A stretch of 64,000 nt of DNA from Bacteroidota bacterium (GTDB taxonomy: Bacteria > Bacteroidota > Ignavibacteria > UBA10030 > UBA8401). Shown here piece by piece: positions 1 to 7,487 of this stretch. Both the position numbers and the translations under genes were made by a program. Within the stretch, counting starts at the first letter, position 1. Every line of letters begins with the position of its first letter. The notes under the pieces were generated by a model. That model saw only the letters and a list, made by a program, of their open reading frames with translations, had not been told where the DNA came from and made no database searches. Location: contig JAJYOK010000003.1 of NCBI GenBank assembly GCA_021796215.1, forward strand, positions 124,001 to 188,000. Direction: 5' to 3'.

Positions 1-1
1 A

Positions 2-445
2 TTTTCCAGCCGCGTGCATGATATTGAGAGTGAATCCACCGGACTGATCCGCCTTTTTGTTGATTCGGTGGACAAGCTATTCACGAATTCGGGCTCCGCA
101 GATAAATTACATATCGGCGGGACACAAAGCTTACTGGCACAACCGGAATTTTTCGATACAGAAAATTTCCGCAGCATCATCGAGATTCTTGAAAACGAAG
201 ACATCATCGTTCACATTCTGGAAAAGAAAAAGCCGAAAGAGGGCAAAGTTTCGGTTTCCATCGGGCAGGAAAACGAAGACAAGAAATTACGCGATTATAC
301 TATTGTTTCGTCACAGTACGCGATCGGCGATACTGTCGGAACAATCTCCGTGTTCGGCCCGAAGCGGATGAATTATTCGAAAGTTATTCCGGTGGTTGAT
401 TATGTGGCGAAGACAATTTCTTCTCTCTTCGCAACGGGGAATTGA
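2..445 (+). CDS. hrcA: Heat-inducible transcription repressor HrcA, C-terminal part (gene enters from upstream)
   Basis: The reading frame is open from the first base, so only the C-terminal ~147 residues are seen; the GTG at 14 is internal. The visible part matches the GAF-like effector region of HrcA (segments LHIGGTQSLL, YAIGDTVGTISVFGP and the closing MNYSKVIPVVDYVA, the family's usual C-terminus). HrcA represses chaperone operons by binding CIRCE inverted repeats. Its winged-helix N-terminus and any CIRCE element lie outside the window. It is the first gene of hrcA-grpE-dnaJ, the standard order for this operon, which supports the call. A hairpin separates it from grpE. Confidence 0.93.
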   Translation, partial: FSSRVHDIESESTGLIRLFVDSVDKLFTNSGSADKLHIGGTQSLLAQPEFFDTENFRSIIEILENEDIIVHILEKKKPKEGKVSVSIGQENEDKKLRDYTIVSSQYAIGDTVGTISVFGPKRMNYSKVIPVVDYVAKTISSLFATGN

Positions 446-481
446 TCAAGACGAAGAGCACCAGATAGCGCAATGTGTTTT

Positions 482-509
482 TTGCGGCGAATAAGCGCCG
501 CAATTTTTT
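482..509 (+). terminator. Intrinsic terminator-like hairpin between hrcA and grpE
   Basis: A perfect 8-bp stem, TTGCGGCG (482-489) with CGCCGCAA (496-503), has a 6-nt loop and is followed at once by six T (504-509). This is the classical Rho-independent layout. It lies 37 bp after hrcA and 23 bp before the chosen grpE start, so it may partly uncouple repressor from chaperone expression. It also lies inside the longer grpE reading frame that would start at 475, which argues against that start. Confidence 0.7.
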
Positions 510-531
510 GTACATTTCAACGAAAGAATCA

Positions 532-1212
532 ATGTCTGATAAGGAAAATATAAACGGGCAGCCTGCCAACGAAACACCTGCTGACCAAACCCCGCAGGAT
601 GAGTCGTCTGCAAATTCTGCGCCGGCACCCCGGCAATCACAAGAGGAATTTCAGCCGAAGACTGATCAGTTTATTGCTGAATTGAATCAAAAGATCGTTG
701 AGTTAGAACAACAGGTTGCTTTACTGAAAGATCAACTTCTCCGCAAAGCGGCAGAATTTGAAAACTACAAGCGGCGCACCGAAAATGATTTTGCCGCGTT
801 CACCAAATTTGCAAGTGAAAATATCATCAGCCAGCTTCTGCCGGTGCTTGACGATTTCAACCGCTCGCTGAAAAGCGGAAAGTCGAAGATGGCGCCTCAG
901 GCGGCAGAAAAATCGGAAAACGACCCGCTCTATAAGGGCGTGGAGATGATCTACCAGAAATTTATGAAACTTCTCGAAGCGCAGGGATTAAAAACGATGG
1001 ACGTCGTGGGAAAAGAATTCGATGTGAATTTCCACGATGCTCTATTGCAAGTACCGCGCAGCGATGTTGCGCCGCATACTGTCGTCGAAGAGGTGGCGCC
1101 GGGGTACTTGTTGTTCGATAAAGTGATTCGCCATGCGAAAGTTATCGTCTCCGCCGACGGAGCCGGCACTGCACAGCCTCAACCGAAGGCGACAGAGGAA
1201 GTGAAAAAATAA
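532..1212 (+). CDS. grpE: Nucleotide exchange factor GrpE
   Basis: GrpE releases ADP from DnaK and so resets the DnaK-DnaJ chaperone cycle in the cytoplasm. The protein is 226 residues from ATG 532. It has an acidic, low-complexity N-terminus (~45 residues), a long coiled coil ([21 protein letters not shown]) and the signature [12 protein letters not shown], then the beta-rich head ending in the usual pattern [17 protein letters not shown]. An upstream in-frame ATG at 475 would add 19 residues encoded by the hrcA-grpE hairpin, so 532 is preferred. dnaJ follows after 2 bp. dnaK is not in this window. Confidence 0.95.
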   Translation: MSDKENINGQPANETPADQTPQDESSANSAPAPRQSQEEFQPKTDQFIAELNQKIVELEQQVALLKDQLLRKAAEFENYKRRTENDFAAFTKFASENIISQLLPVLDDFNRSLKSGKSKMAPQAAEKSENDPLYKGVEMIYQKFMKLLEAQGLKTMDVVGKEFDVNFHDALLQVPRSDVAPHTVVEEVAPGYLLFDKVIRHAKVIVSADGAGTAQPQPKATEEVKK

Positions 1213-1214
1213 TC

Positions 1215-2369
1215 ATGGCGACTAAACGAGATTATTACGAAGTGTTAGGGGTGTCACGCGGTGCAACGCAGGACGAAATAAAAAAAGCGTATCGCAAACT
1301 TGCTCTGCAGTTTCATCCCGACCACAATCCGAACAACAAAGAAGCGGAGGAAAAATTCAAGGAAGCCACTGAAGCGTACGAAGCGCTGGGCGATCCTGAA
1401 AAACGCCGCCGTTTTGACCAGTACGGTCATGAAGGAATGCGCAGTTCCGATTTCCACACATACACCGATATCAATGACATCTTTTCCAATTTCGGCGATA
1501 TCTTTGGCGGCTCTATTTTTGAAGATATGTTCTCCGGCGGTTCGCGGCAGCATCGGCGGCGCGAATCGGGAGAGCAAGGCTCGGATCTCAAAATTACATT
1601 AAAGCTCACACTGGAAGAGATCGCATCGGGCGCAGAGAAAAAAATCAAGATTAAAAAGTGGAAAGCCTGCCACGTGTGCAACGGTAGCGGTGCAAAAGCC
1701 GGTTCATCAAAGACAACATGCCCGCACTGCAACGGCACCGGCGAATTGAGACAGGTATCGCGCTCGGTGTTCGGGCAATTCGTCAACATCACGACGTGCC
1801 TGCATTGCGGCGGCACCGGACACATCATCAAAGAACAATGCCCAAACTGCCGCGGCGAAGGGCGTGAACAAGGCGAAACAACAATAAAAATTAACGTTCC
1901 TGCCGGCGTTTCAGAAGGAAATTATTTGACGCTCCGCGGGCAAGGCAACGCTGGGAGACGCGGCGGACCCGCAGGCGATGTCATTGTTGAATTTGAAGAG
2001 CTTCGCCATGAACATTTCGTTCGCAACGGCAACGACGTCATTTACAATGCATTAATCAGTTTTCCCGACGCGGTGTTAGGCGGTGAAATCGAAGTACCGA
2101 CATTAACAGGACGTGCACGCGTCAAAATCGATGCGGGAACAATGCCGGGCAAAATGCTGCGGATGAAAGAAAAGGGAATTCCTCATCTGAATGGATATGG
2201 ACACGGCGACCAGCTCATCCGGATTCAAGTGTGGGTTCCAACCAAATTGAATGCGCGTGAAAAGGAACTCCTTCGCGAGCTGGCTGGCAGCGAACACATT
2301 ATTCCTTCTGACGAGGATAAAGAAAAGAACAAATCATTCTTCGAAAAAATGAAGGGTGCTTTTTCATAA
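1215..2369 (+). CDS. dnaJ: Chaperone DnaJ (type I Hsp40)
   Basis: DnaJ stimulates DnaK's ATPase and delivers unfolded clients. All type I domains are present in 384 residues: J domain at residues 4-70 with the HPD motif near 34; a Gly/Phe linker ([17 protein letters not shown]); a zinc centre at about 152-212 with four CxxCxGxG repeats ([24 protein letters not shown], and CPNCRGEG, which has E for the usual S/T); and the C-terminal substrate domain. ATG 1215 lies 2 bp after the grpE stop, so the two are co-translated. The next gene begins 25 bp downstream, and an alternative start at 2356 would overlap dnaJ. Confidence 0.97.
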   Translation: MATKRDYYEVLGVSRGATQDEIKKAYRKLALQFHPDHNPNNKEAEEKFKEATEAYEALGDPEKRRRFDQYGHEGMRSSDFHTYTDINDIFSNFGDIFGGSIFEDMFSGGSRQHRRRESGEQGSDLKITLKLTLEEIASGAEKKIKIKKWKACHVCNGSGAKAGSSKTTCPHCNGTGELRQVSRSVFGQFVNITTCLHCGGTGHIIKEQCPNCRGEGREQGETTIKINVPAGVSEGNYLTLRGQGNAGRRGGPAGDVIVEFEELRHEHFVRNGNDVIYNALISFPDAVLGGEIEVPTLTGRARVKIDAGTMPGKMLRMKEKGIPHLNGYGHGDQLIRIQVWVPTKLNAREKELLRELAGSEHIIPSDEDKEKNKSFFEKMKGAFS

Positions 2370-2394
2370 ACCGGTACTGTCTTCTGCTGCACCT

Positions 2395-2844
2395 ATGAAT
2401 ATTCTGAAACGATTTCAGGAATATGCCGCGTTCACCAAAAACGAACAGAAAATGTTTTTGTTGTTGTCGGTCGTGTTCCTCGCTGGTGCGGGCATAAAAT
2501 TGTACAAAACGTACGTCATTCCCCCTTCAGCGAAAGAATTCGACTATTCAGCATCTGACTCGGCATTTACGCAACGCTCAGCATTATTATCATCTGCCGG
2601 AACAATGAAAGCGGCAGAGAAACCGGCTCAAAACGAAAAGGCTCCCATACACATCGTCAATCTCAACATTGCCTCAAAGGAAGAGTTGGATAAACTTCCC
2701 GGCGTCGGTAAAGGAATTGCCGAACAGATCATCCGCTACCGCAACGAGCATGGAAAATTTACAAGCGTGGACGAATTGAAAAATGTTAAAGGGATCGGCG
2801 AGAGAAAATTCAAAACGCTCCAACAATTTGTGAGCATTCAATGA
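2395..2844 (+). CDS. ComEA-like helix-hairpin-helix protein with one membrane segment
   Basis: The 149-residue protein has an N-terminal hydrophobic segment (LLLSVVFLAGAGIKLY, about residues 19-34), a low-complexity linker and a C-terminal ComEA domain. The latter has two helix-hairpin-helix motifs, LPGVGKGIAEQII and VKGIGERKFKTL, after the typical lead VNLNIASKEELDKLPG. ComEA-type proteins bind double-stranded DNA outside the inner membrane during natural transformation. The next gene is PilM-like, which fits a competence or pilus context, although no other pilus gene is in view. An ATG at 2356 overlapping dnaJ is possible but adds nothing family-like. The stop overlaps the next start (ATGA). 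Confidence 0.85.
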   Translation: MNILKRFQEYAAFTKNEQKMFLLLSVVFLAGAGIKLYKTYVIPPSAKEFDYSASDSAFTQRSALLSSAGTMKAAEKPAQNEKAPIHIVNLNIASKEELDKLPGVGKGIAEQIIRYRNEHGKFTSVDELKNVKGIGERKFKTLQQFVSIQ

Positions 2845-3752
2845 AATCTGCAGAACGATATTTGGCTCTCATTCTCGAGCGCTCCAACGTGACCGCGGTG
2901 GAATTGATGCACAGCGCCAAAGGGTACGCGCTCACTGCGGCAGGTGCGTTCACTTCTTCATTGAACTTCGATGATCAGGAAGCATTTACAAAATCGGGCG
3001 CGATCCAACGTGAACGCACATTTGCACAGGAGCTTTCCGTATTTCTCCGGCGCATCACGTCCGGATCGAAAATGTTTTCTTTCGGACTAAACAGCCGCAT
3101 GGTGATGATGCAAACATTTCCGCTCGATACTGAGCTTGCACCGAATGAAACCGAACAGCATGCACAATGGGAATTGAGCCAGTATTTTCCCGACGCCGAT
3201 CCCGAATCATATTTCATTACCACACAGGTGCTATACAGCACCGAAGAATCTCACGCTGCGAATGCTGTGCTTGTTGCAGTTCGGAAACCGTTCGTCAATT
3301 TTCTTACTAACGTCTGCACACATCTCCACGCGATGCTGCACATCGTTGATGTTGATCATTTCGGCGCAGAGAATGCCCTGCTGCTCAACAATCCTGAGCT
3401 GCACGAGAAAAAAGTCGTTTTCGTCGGTGTAGATGAAGACAGTTTTGATGCAAGCGTTCTTATCAACGGCTCGCCGCACGACATCCGGACAATGGAACGC
3501 AATTCAGATATGGATGTTGCCGCGCTGATGGATTTCATCGGTGAAAACACACCTGACGCTATTTTTTTTCACGGAAGAATGGTCAACGAAACAATTCTTA
3601 CCTCGGTAGAACAAAAAAGCGGAATACCGGTAGAGACCGTTGATCCCTTCAAGCGTGTGATGCTTCCGCCGTCAATTAGGAATTTCGAAGAGATCTCGAA
3701 AAACAAGCAGCGCTATGCCGCAGCAATCGGCTTGGCATTACGAACGGAGTAA
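2841..3752 (+). CDS. PilM-like (actin-fold) protein, probable type IV pilus or competence assembly
   Basis: This 303-residue soluble protein resembles PilM/ComM-type actin-fold proteins. The N-terminus (LALILERSNVTAVELMHSAKGYAL) follows the PilM pattern of a beta-hairpin plus 'AVEL...GY', and the C-terminus (IPVETVDPFKRVMLPP...YAAAIGLALRTE) matches the 'PF..V...AAAIGLALR' ending of PilM. The middle is poorly conserved. PilM binds PilN at the cytoplasmic face of the inner membrane in type IV pilus machines. The usual partners pilN/O/Q do not follow; instead rsmD begins 4 bp later. The gene overlaps the ComEA-like gene by 4 bp, so the two are coupled. The fold is an inference from short motifs. 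Confidence 0.65.
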   Translation: MKSAERYLALILERSNVTAVELMHSAKGYALTAAGAFTSSLNFDDQEAFTKSGAIQRERTFAQELSVFLRRITSGSKMFSFGLNSRMVMMQTFPLDTELAPNETEQHAQWELSQYFPDADPESYFITTQVLYSTEESHAANAVLVAVRKPFVNFLTNVCTHLHAMLHIVDVDHFGAENALLLNNPELHEKKVVFVGVDEDSFDASVLINGSPHDIRTMERNSDMDVAALMDFIGENTPDAIFFHGRMVNETILTSVEQKSGIPVETVDPFKRVMLPPSIRNFEEISKNKQRYAAAIGLALRTE

Positions 3753-3755
3753 TCC

Positions 3756-4331
3756 ATGCGCGTCATTGCCGGAACATTCAAGGGAAGAGTTCTGCGCACG
3801 GTGAACGATCATTCCGTGCGGCCCGCCACAGGAAAAACGCGCGGCGCGATCTTCAATATTCTTCAGAACCGCATTGCATGGAACAATGCGCGCGTGCTCG
3901 ACCTTTTTGCAGGAAGCGGAAGCCTCGGCATTGAAGCGCTGAGCCGGGGCGCACAGTATGCCGTGTTTGTTGAAAATTCCCGGCGCGTTGCAGAATTTCT
4001 GAAACAAAACATTGAGCAACTGCATGTCAACGGCGCATATGCAGTTGAAATCACCGACGCAGAAATGTTTCTCAAAAGAATCGCGAAACCGTTCGATGTA
4101 GCCTTTGCCGACCCACCCTACGCGTGGGAACAATTATCGCAACTGCCCACGCTTGTCTTCGAGAGCGGCGCAGTCGTCAACGACGGTTATCTGATCATCG
4201 AGCATCCGGAAAGAATGAAATTTCAGCCGAGCCCGCTGTGGCGTATTACGCTGGTCCGCAAATACGGAAACACAGTACTGACATTTTTTCAATCATCTGA
4301 TACTGAAATCGCAAAGGACGCCGAGAAATGA
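3756..4331 (+). CDS. rsmD: 16S rRNA (guanine-966-N2)-methyltransferase RsmD
   Basis: RsmD methylates G966 (E. coli numbering) of 16S rRNA using S-adenosylmethionine. The 191-residue protein starts with MRVIAGTFKGR, then VRPATGKTRGAIFNIL, the SAM-binding loop VLDLFAGSGSLGIEALSRGA and the catalytic DPPY motif (FADPPYAW), all in the standard order for the family. It overlaps coaD by 4 bp (ATGA); rsmD-coaD adjacency is very common across bacteria and supports both calls. Confidence 0.95.
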   Translation: MRVIAGTFKGRVLRTVNDHSVRPATGKTRGAIFNILQNRIAWNNARVLDLFAGSGSLGIEALSRGAQYAVFVENSRRVAEFLKQNIEQLHVNGAYAVEITDAEMFLKRIAKPFDVAFADPPYAWEQLSQLPTLVFESGAVVNDGYLIIEHPERMKFQPSPLWRITLVRKYGNTVLTFFQSSDTEIAKDAEK

Positions 4332-4822
4332 AAATCGCAATCTACCCCGGCACGTTCGACCCGATCACGAACGGACACGTGGATATTCTTGAACGCGCAA
4401 TGCTGTTGTTTGACAAAGTGATTGTCACGGTGGCAAAGAATTCTTCAAAGACACCAATGTTCAACGTCGAAGAGCGCGTTGCTATGATTCAGGAAACAAT
4501 CCGCCACAACCGCTATAAAAATGTCACCGTTGAATCATTCGATGGACTGCTGGTAGATTACGCACAAAAAAAGAAAGCCGTCGCGCTCATTCGCGGATTA
4601 CGCGCCGTCTCCGATTTCGAATATGAATTCCAAATGGCACTGATGAACCGCAAGCAGGCAAATTCACTGGTTACCGTGTTCCTCATGCCGCATGAAAAAT
4701 ACACATATCTTAACTCCACCATTGTACGGGAAATTGCACAACATCATGGAAACGTCAAGGATTTTGTCCCGCCGGTGGTGCTTAAACATCTCAAAGCAAA
4801 AACATCACATCGTTTTACATAG
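4328..4822 (+). CDS. coaD: Phosphopantetheine adenylyltransferase
   Basis: CoaD transfers AMP from ATP to 4'-phosphopantetheine to give dephospho-CoA, the penultimate step of coenzyme A synthesis. The 164-residue protein has the usual family length, the nucleotidyltransferase motif YPGTFDPITNGHVDI at residues 5-19, the GLLVDYA and IRGLRAVSDFEYEFQMALMN segments, and the C-terminal STIVRE motif. The start overlaps the rsmD stop. The aminotransferase follows after 17 bp with an AGAAAGGA ribosome-binding site. Confidence 0.97.
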   Translation: MKIAIYPGTFDPITNGHVDILERAMLLFDKVIVTVAKNSSKTPMFNVEERVAMIQETIRHNRYKNVTVESFDGLLVDYAQKKKAVALIRGLRAVSDFEYEFQMALMNRKQANSLVTVFLMPHEKYTYLNSTIVREIAQHHGNVKDFVPPVVLKHLKAKTSHRFT

Positions 4823-4839
4823 AAAGGAACTATCACAAA

Positions 4840-6033
4840 ATGAAGCCTCTTTCGTCGAAAGTCGCAAAAGCAGAAGCGTCTCAGACGCTTGCACTTACTG
4901 CGCTCGCGAAACAACTTCGTGCAGAAGGAAAAGATGTTGTTTCATTAACTGCGGGCGAACCCGATTTCCCAACTCCCGCACATATCAAACGCGCGGCGGT
5001 GAACGCCATCGAAGCAAATTATACGAAGTACACAGTCAACGCCGGAATTCCGGAATTGCGGAAAGCGGTTGCCGCAAAGTTTCAGCACGATAACAATCTC
5101 ACGTTCGAACCGTCGCAGATTCTCGTCTCGAACGGCGCGAAGCATTCCATCTTCAACACGCTTGCAGCGATCTGCAATAAAGGAGATGAAGTCATCATCC
5201 CCGCGCCGTACTGGGTCAGCTATCCTGAAATGGTGAAGCTTGTTGATGCAAAGCCCATCATCATTAACACGACTGAAAAGAATGATTTCAAAATGACTCC
5301 TGCGCAGCTTCGGCGCGCAATCACAAAAAAAACAAAAGCGCTGATTCTTTGCTCGCCGTCAAATCCCACCGGCTCGGTCTATGCGCGTGAAGAAATTGAA
5401 GAACTTGCCCGCATTCTTCACAAAGCAGATGTCTATGTCATCGCCGACGAGATTTACGAGAAAGTGATTTACGATGGGATGGAGCATTTCAGCATCGGCT
5501 CGATTCCCGAAATGAAAGACCTTGCTATCACTGTCAACGGCGTGTCGAAAGCGTATTCAATGACCGGATGGCGCATCGGCTATCTCGGCGCTGCAAAAGA
5601 AATCACTTCCGCCGCAGAAAAGGTGCAAAGCCAGACGACATCGAACGCTTCGTCCATTTCGCAATACGCCGCACTTGCCGCGCTTACCGGACCGAACGAC
5701 GAAGTAACGGCAATGACAAAAGAATTTTGCAGACGGCGTGAATACATTTACAATGCCGTCACTTCCATCGAAGGTATCACCTGTGTAAAACCGAAAGGCG
5801 CGTTCTATCTTTTTCCAAATGTCAGCGCATATTTCGGGAAAAAATTCAACGGTGATACCATCAAATCCGCAGACGATTTTGCGAAGTTTCTTATCAAAGA
5901 AGAACAAGTCGTTACCGTTCCAGGAGACGGATTCGGCGCAAAAAATTGTATCCGCATGTCGTATGCCTGCTCGATGCAGGAACTTGAAAAAGCGGCAGAG
6001 CGTTTATGTCGAGGACTGAAGAAATTGAACTGA
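4840..6033 (+). CDS. Class I aminotransferase, aspartate aminotransferase type
   Basis: This PLP enzyme (397 residues, fold type I) probably exchanges amino groups between aspartate and 2-oxoglutarate. It has SLTAGEPDFPTP near the N-terminus, VSNGAKHSIFN, SPSNPTGSVY, DEIYEKVIYDG and the cofactor lysine in VSKAYSMTGWRIGY, and closes with RMSYACS. The AGEPDF and SNPTGS signatures are those of the thermostable-type (subgroup I-gamma) aspartate/prephenate aminotransferases, so prephenate could also be a substrate. AGAAAGGAAC precedes ATG 4840. It ends the tightly packed part of the operon. Confidence 0.88.
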   Translation: MKPLSSKVAKAEASQTLALTALAKQLRAEGKDVVSLTAGEPDFPTPAHIKRAAVNAIEANYTKYTVNAGIPELRKAVAAKFQHDNNLTFEPSQILVSNGAKHSIFNTLAAICNKGDEVIIPAPYWVSYPEMVKLVDAKPIIINTTEKNDFKMTPAQLRRAITKKTKALILCSPSNPTGSVYAREEIEELARILHKADVYVIADEIYEKVIYDGMEHFSIGSIPEMKDLAITVNGVSKAYSMTGWRIGYLGAAKEITSAAEKVQSQTTSNASSISQYAALAALTGPNDEVTAMTKEFCRRREYIYNAVTSIEGITCVKPKGAFYLFPNVSAYFGKKFNGDTIKSADDFAKFLIKEEQVVTVPGDGFGAKNCIRMSYACSMQELEKAAERLCRGLKKLN

Positions 6034-6058
6034 TAGTGCGCGACTCAATCCATGAGTA

Positions 6059-6121
6059 TTGGATTGTTGGATGAATGGAAAAAATCGAATGATTGGAATA
6101 ATCCATTTTTCCATTATTTTA
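6059..6121. repeat. TGGAT-octamer repeat array and AT-rich hairpin
   Basis: Three consecutive octamers start with TGGA(T): TGGATTGT, TGGATGAA and TGGAAAAA. AATGGAAAAA (6074-6083) is also complementary to TTTTTCCATT (6106-6115), giving a 10-bp stem followed by an AT-rich tail, which could terminate the upstream operon. A related octamer array lies at 34748-34817, so this appears to be a dispersed intergenic repeat. Confidence 0.5.
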
Positions 6122-6195
6122 TCTTCCAAAAATTGTGTAACGTTAATTACTTAGAGATGCCTGAAAAAATTGTGAAAAGGATGAGGTAAAGAGAT

Positions 6196-6576
6196 ATGCC
6201 GACGTATGAGTATCAATGCAAGAAGTGCAATTATCAATTCGAGGAATTACAATCCTTTGCTGAAAAGCCGCTGGTAGAATGCCCCAACTGCCACACGCCG
6301 AATCTTGTCCGCCTCATCGGCGGCGGCGGCGGAATGATCTTCAAAGGAAGCGGCTTTTATCAGACCGATTACAAGTCGAAGACCCCTTCGGGGAAAAGCA
6401 GCAGTTCGTCTTCATCCCGCCCGTCCAACGGCTCGAAAAAAATTGAAAATGGTGCCGGAAGCGGCAGCGAAAAATCCGGCGATGGCGCGAAAAGCGAAAG
6501 TGCCAAAGACAGCAAAGAGCCCGCAAAGAAAACACCGGAGAAAAAATCTGAGGGGACGAGTTCAAAGAAAAATTGA
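6196..6576 (+). CDS. FmdB-family zinc-ribbon protein with low-complexity tail
   Basis: The first ~65 residues are the FmdB/CxxC_CXXC_SSSS regulatory-type zinc ribbon: MPTYEYQC start, two CxxC pairs (CKKC, CPNC), the glycine run and the FKGSGFYQTDY motif typical of the family. After this comes a ~60-residue Ser/Lys/Glu-rich tail with no fold signal. The role is unknown; members are usually small proteins beside housekeeping genes and are often annotated as regulatory without direct evidence. It follows the aminotransferase in the same direction after 160 bp that contain a hairpin, so it may have its own transcript. Confidence 0.85.
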   Translation: MPTYEYQCKKCNYQFEELQSFAEKPLVECPNCHTPNLVRLIGGGGGMIFKGSGFYQTDYKSKTPSGKSSSSSSSRPSNGSKKIENGAGSGSEKSGDGAKSESAKDSKEPAKKTPEKKSEGTSSKKN

Positions 6577-6600
6577 AGCCTGGCAACAGATTGTAAAAAT

Positions 6601-6632
6601 CATCAGCCCGCGATTCCAATCGCAGGCTGATG
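6601..6632. terminator. Hairpin between convergent genes (possible bidirectional terminator)
   Basis: CATCAGCC at 6601-6608 pairs perfectly with GGCTGATG at 6625-6632, and the inner bases CGCGATT/AATCGCA extend the stem with one mismatch. It lies midway between the convergent fmdB and SDR genes. There is no clear T-tract on either side, so the terminator role is inferred from position. Confidence 0.5.
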
Positions 6633-6670
6633 TAATAATAGCTTCCTCCCCGCCACTTTCCTGTAATCAC

Positions 6671-7408
6671 TCACTGAGCAAGATATCCACCGTCAATTGC
6701 ATAATACGCGCCGGTGATGAACGACGCTTTCGCAGAACTCAGGAAAAGCACCAACTCGGCAACTTCTTCCGGCATTCCTAACCTGCCGACAGGATGAAGC
6801 GGAATCAAAAACTTCTCGTCAATGCCTTCGATCAACGGTGTCTTGATGAAAGCGGGACCAACCGCGTTAATGCGAATGTTCTGCGTGCCGTATTCCAGTG
6901 CGGCATTCTTTGTAAGTCCGACAATGCCGTGTTTCGCCGCCACATACGCCGGTGCGTTCCGAAACCCAACCTGTCCCAGAATCGAAGCCATGTTAACAAT
7001 TGCGCCGCCGCTTTTCAGCATCGCAGGAATCTGATATCGCATACCGTAGAAAACACCTGAAAGGTTCACGCCGATCACTTTGTCCCAACCGTCAACCGGA
7101 TATTCGCCGGTCGGAGCCGATGGTCCGCCGATGCCGGCGTTGTTACAAGAAACATGCAGCGCTCCGTATTTATCAACGGCTTGCCGTACGATCGTTTCAT
7201 TATCGGCAGGCTTTGAAGAATCCGCTTTCACAAACATCGCATCGCCGGAATTCTTTTTGATGATTGCCACAGTTTCATTTCCTCCGTCTTCATTGATATC
7301 TGCCACAACAACTTTCGCGCCTTCTGAGGCATAGAGTAAAGCGACCGACCGGCCAATTCCGGAGCTGCCTCCGGTCACGATAGCAACTTTGTTCTCTAAT
7401 AGTTTCAT
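6671..7408 (-). CDS. SDR-family NAD(P)-dependent oxidoreductase
   Basis: A classical short-chain dehydrogenase/reductase of 245 residues. It has the cofactor motif TGGSSGIG (residues 12-19), an acidic residue after the second strand (VVVADINED) that favours NAD(H), NNAG near residue 88, the active-site Ser in NMASILG and the catalytic YVAAK, followed by AVGPAFIKTPL. The substrate cannot be deduced. The start is supported by AAGGAG nine bases upstream. It is transcribed on its own, convergent with fmdB and downstream of the giant gene on the same strand but separated from it by 79 bp. Confidence 0.9.
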   Translation of the reverse strand: MKLLENKVAIVTGGSSGIGRSVALLYASEGAKVVVADINEDGGNETVAIIKKNSGDAMFVKADSSKPADNETIVRQAVDKYGALHVSCNNAGIGGPSAPTGEYPVDGWDKVIGVNLSGVFYGMRYQIPAMLKSGGAIVNMASILGQVGFRNAPAYVAAKHGIVGLTKNAALEYGTQNIRINAVGPAFIKTPLIEGIDEKFLIPLHPVGRLGMPEEVAELVLFLSSAKASFITGAYYAIDGGYLAQ

Positions 7409-7487
7409 GTTTTTTTCTCCTTACTCTTAAATCTCCATTCTTTTTCTGACGCAAATTTTAGTTTGAACATACGCTTTTTGCAATCAT

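Noticed and set aside
475-531. N-terminal extension of GrpE from an ATG at 475
   Set aside because: These 19 codons lie on the hrcA-grpE terminator hairpin and have no GrpE-like sequence; ATG 532 gives the normal length.
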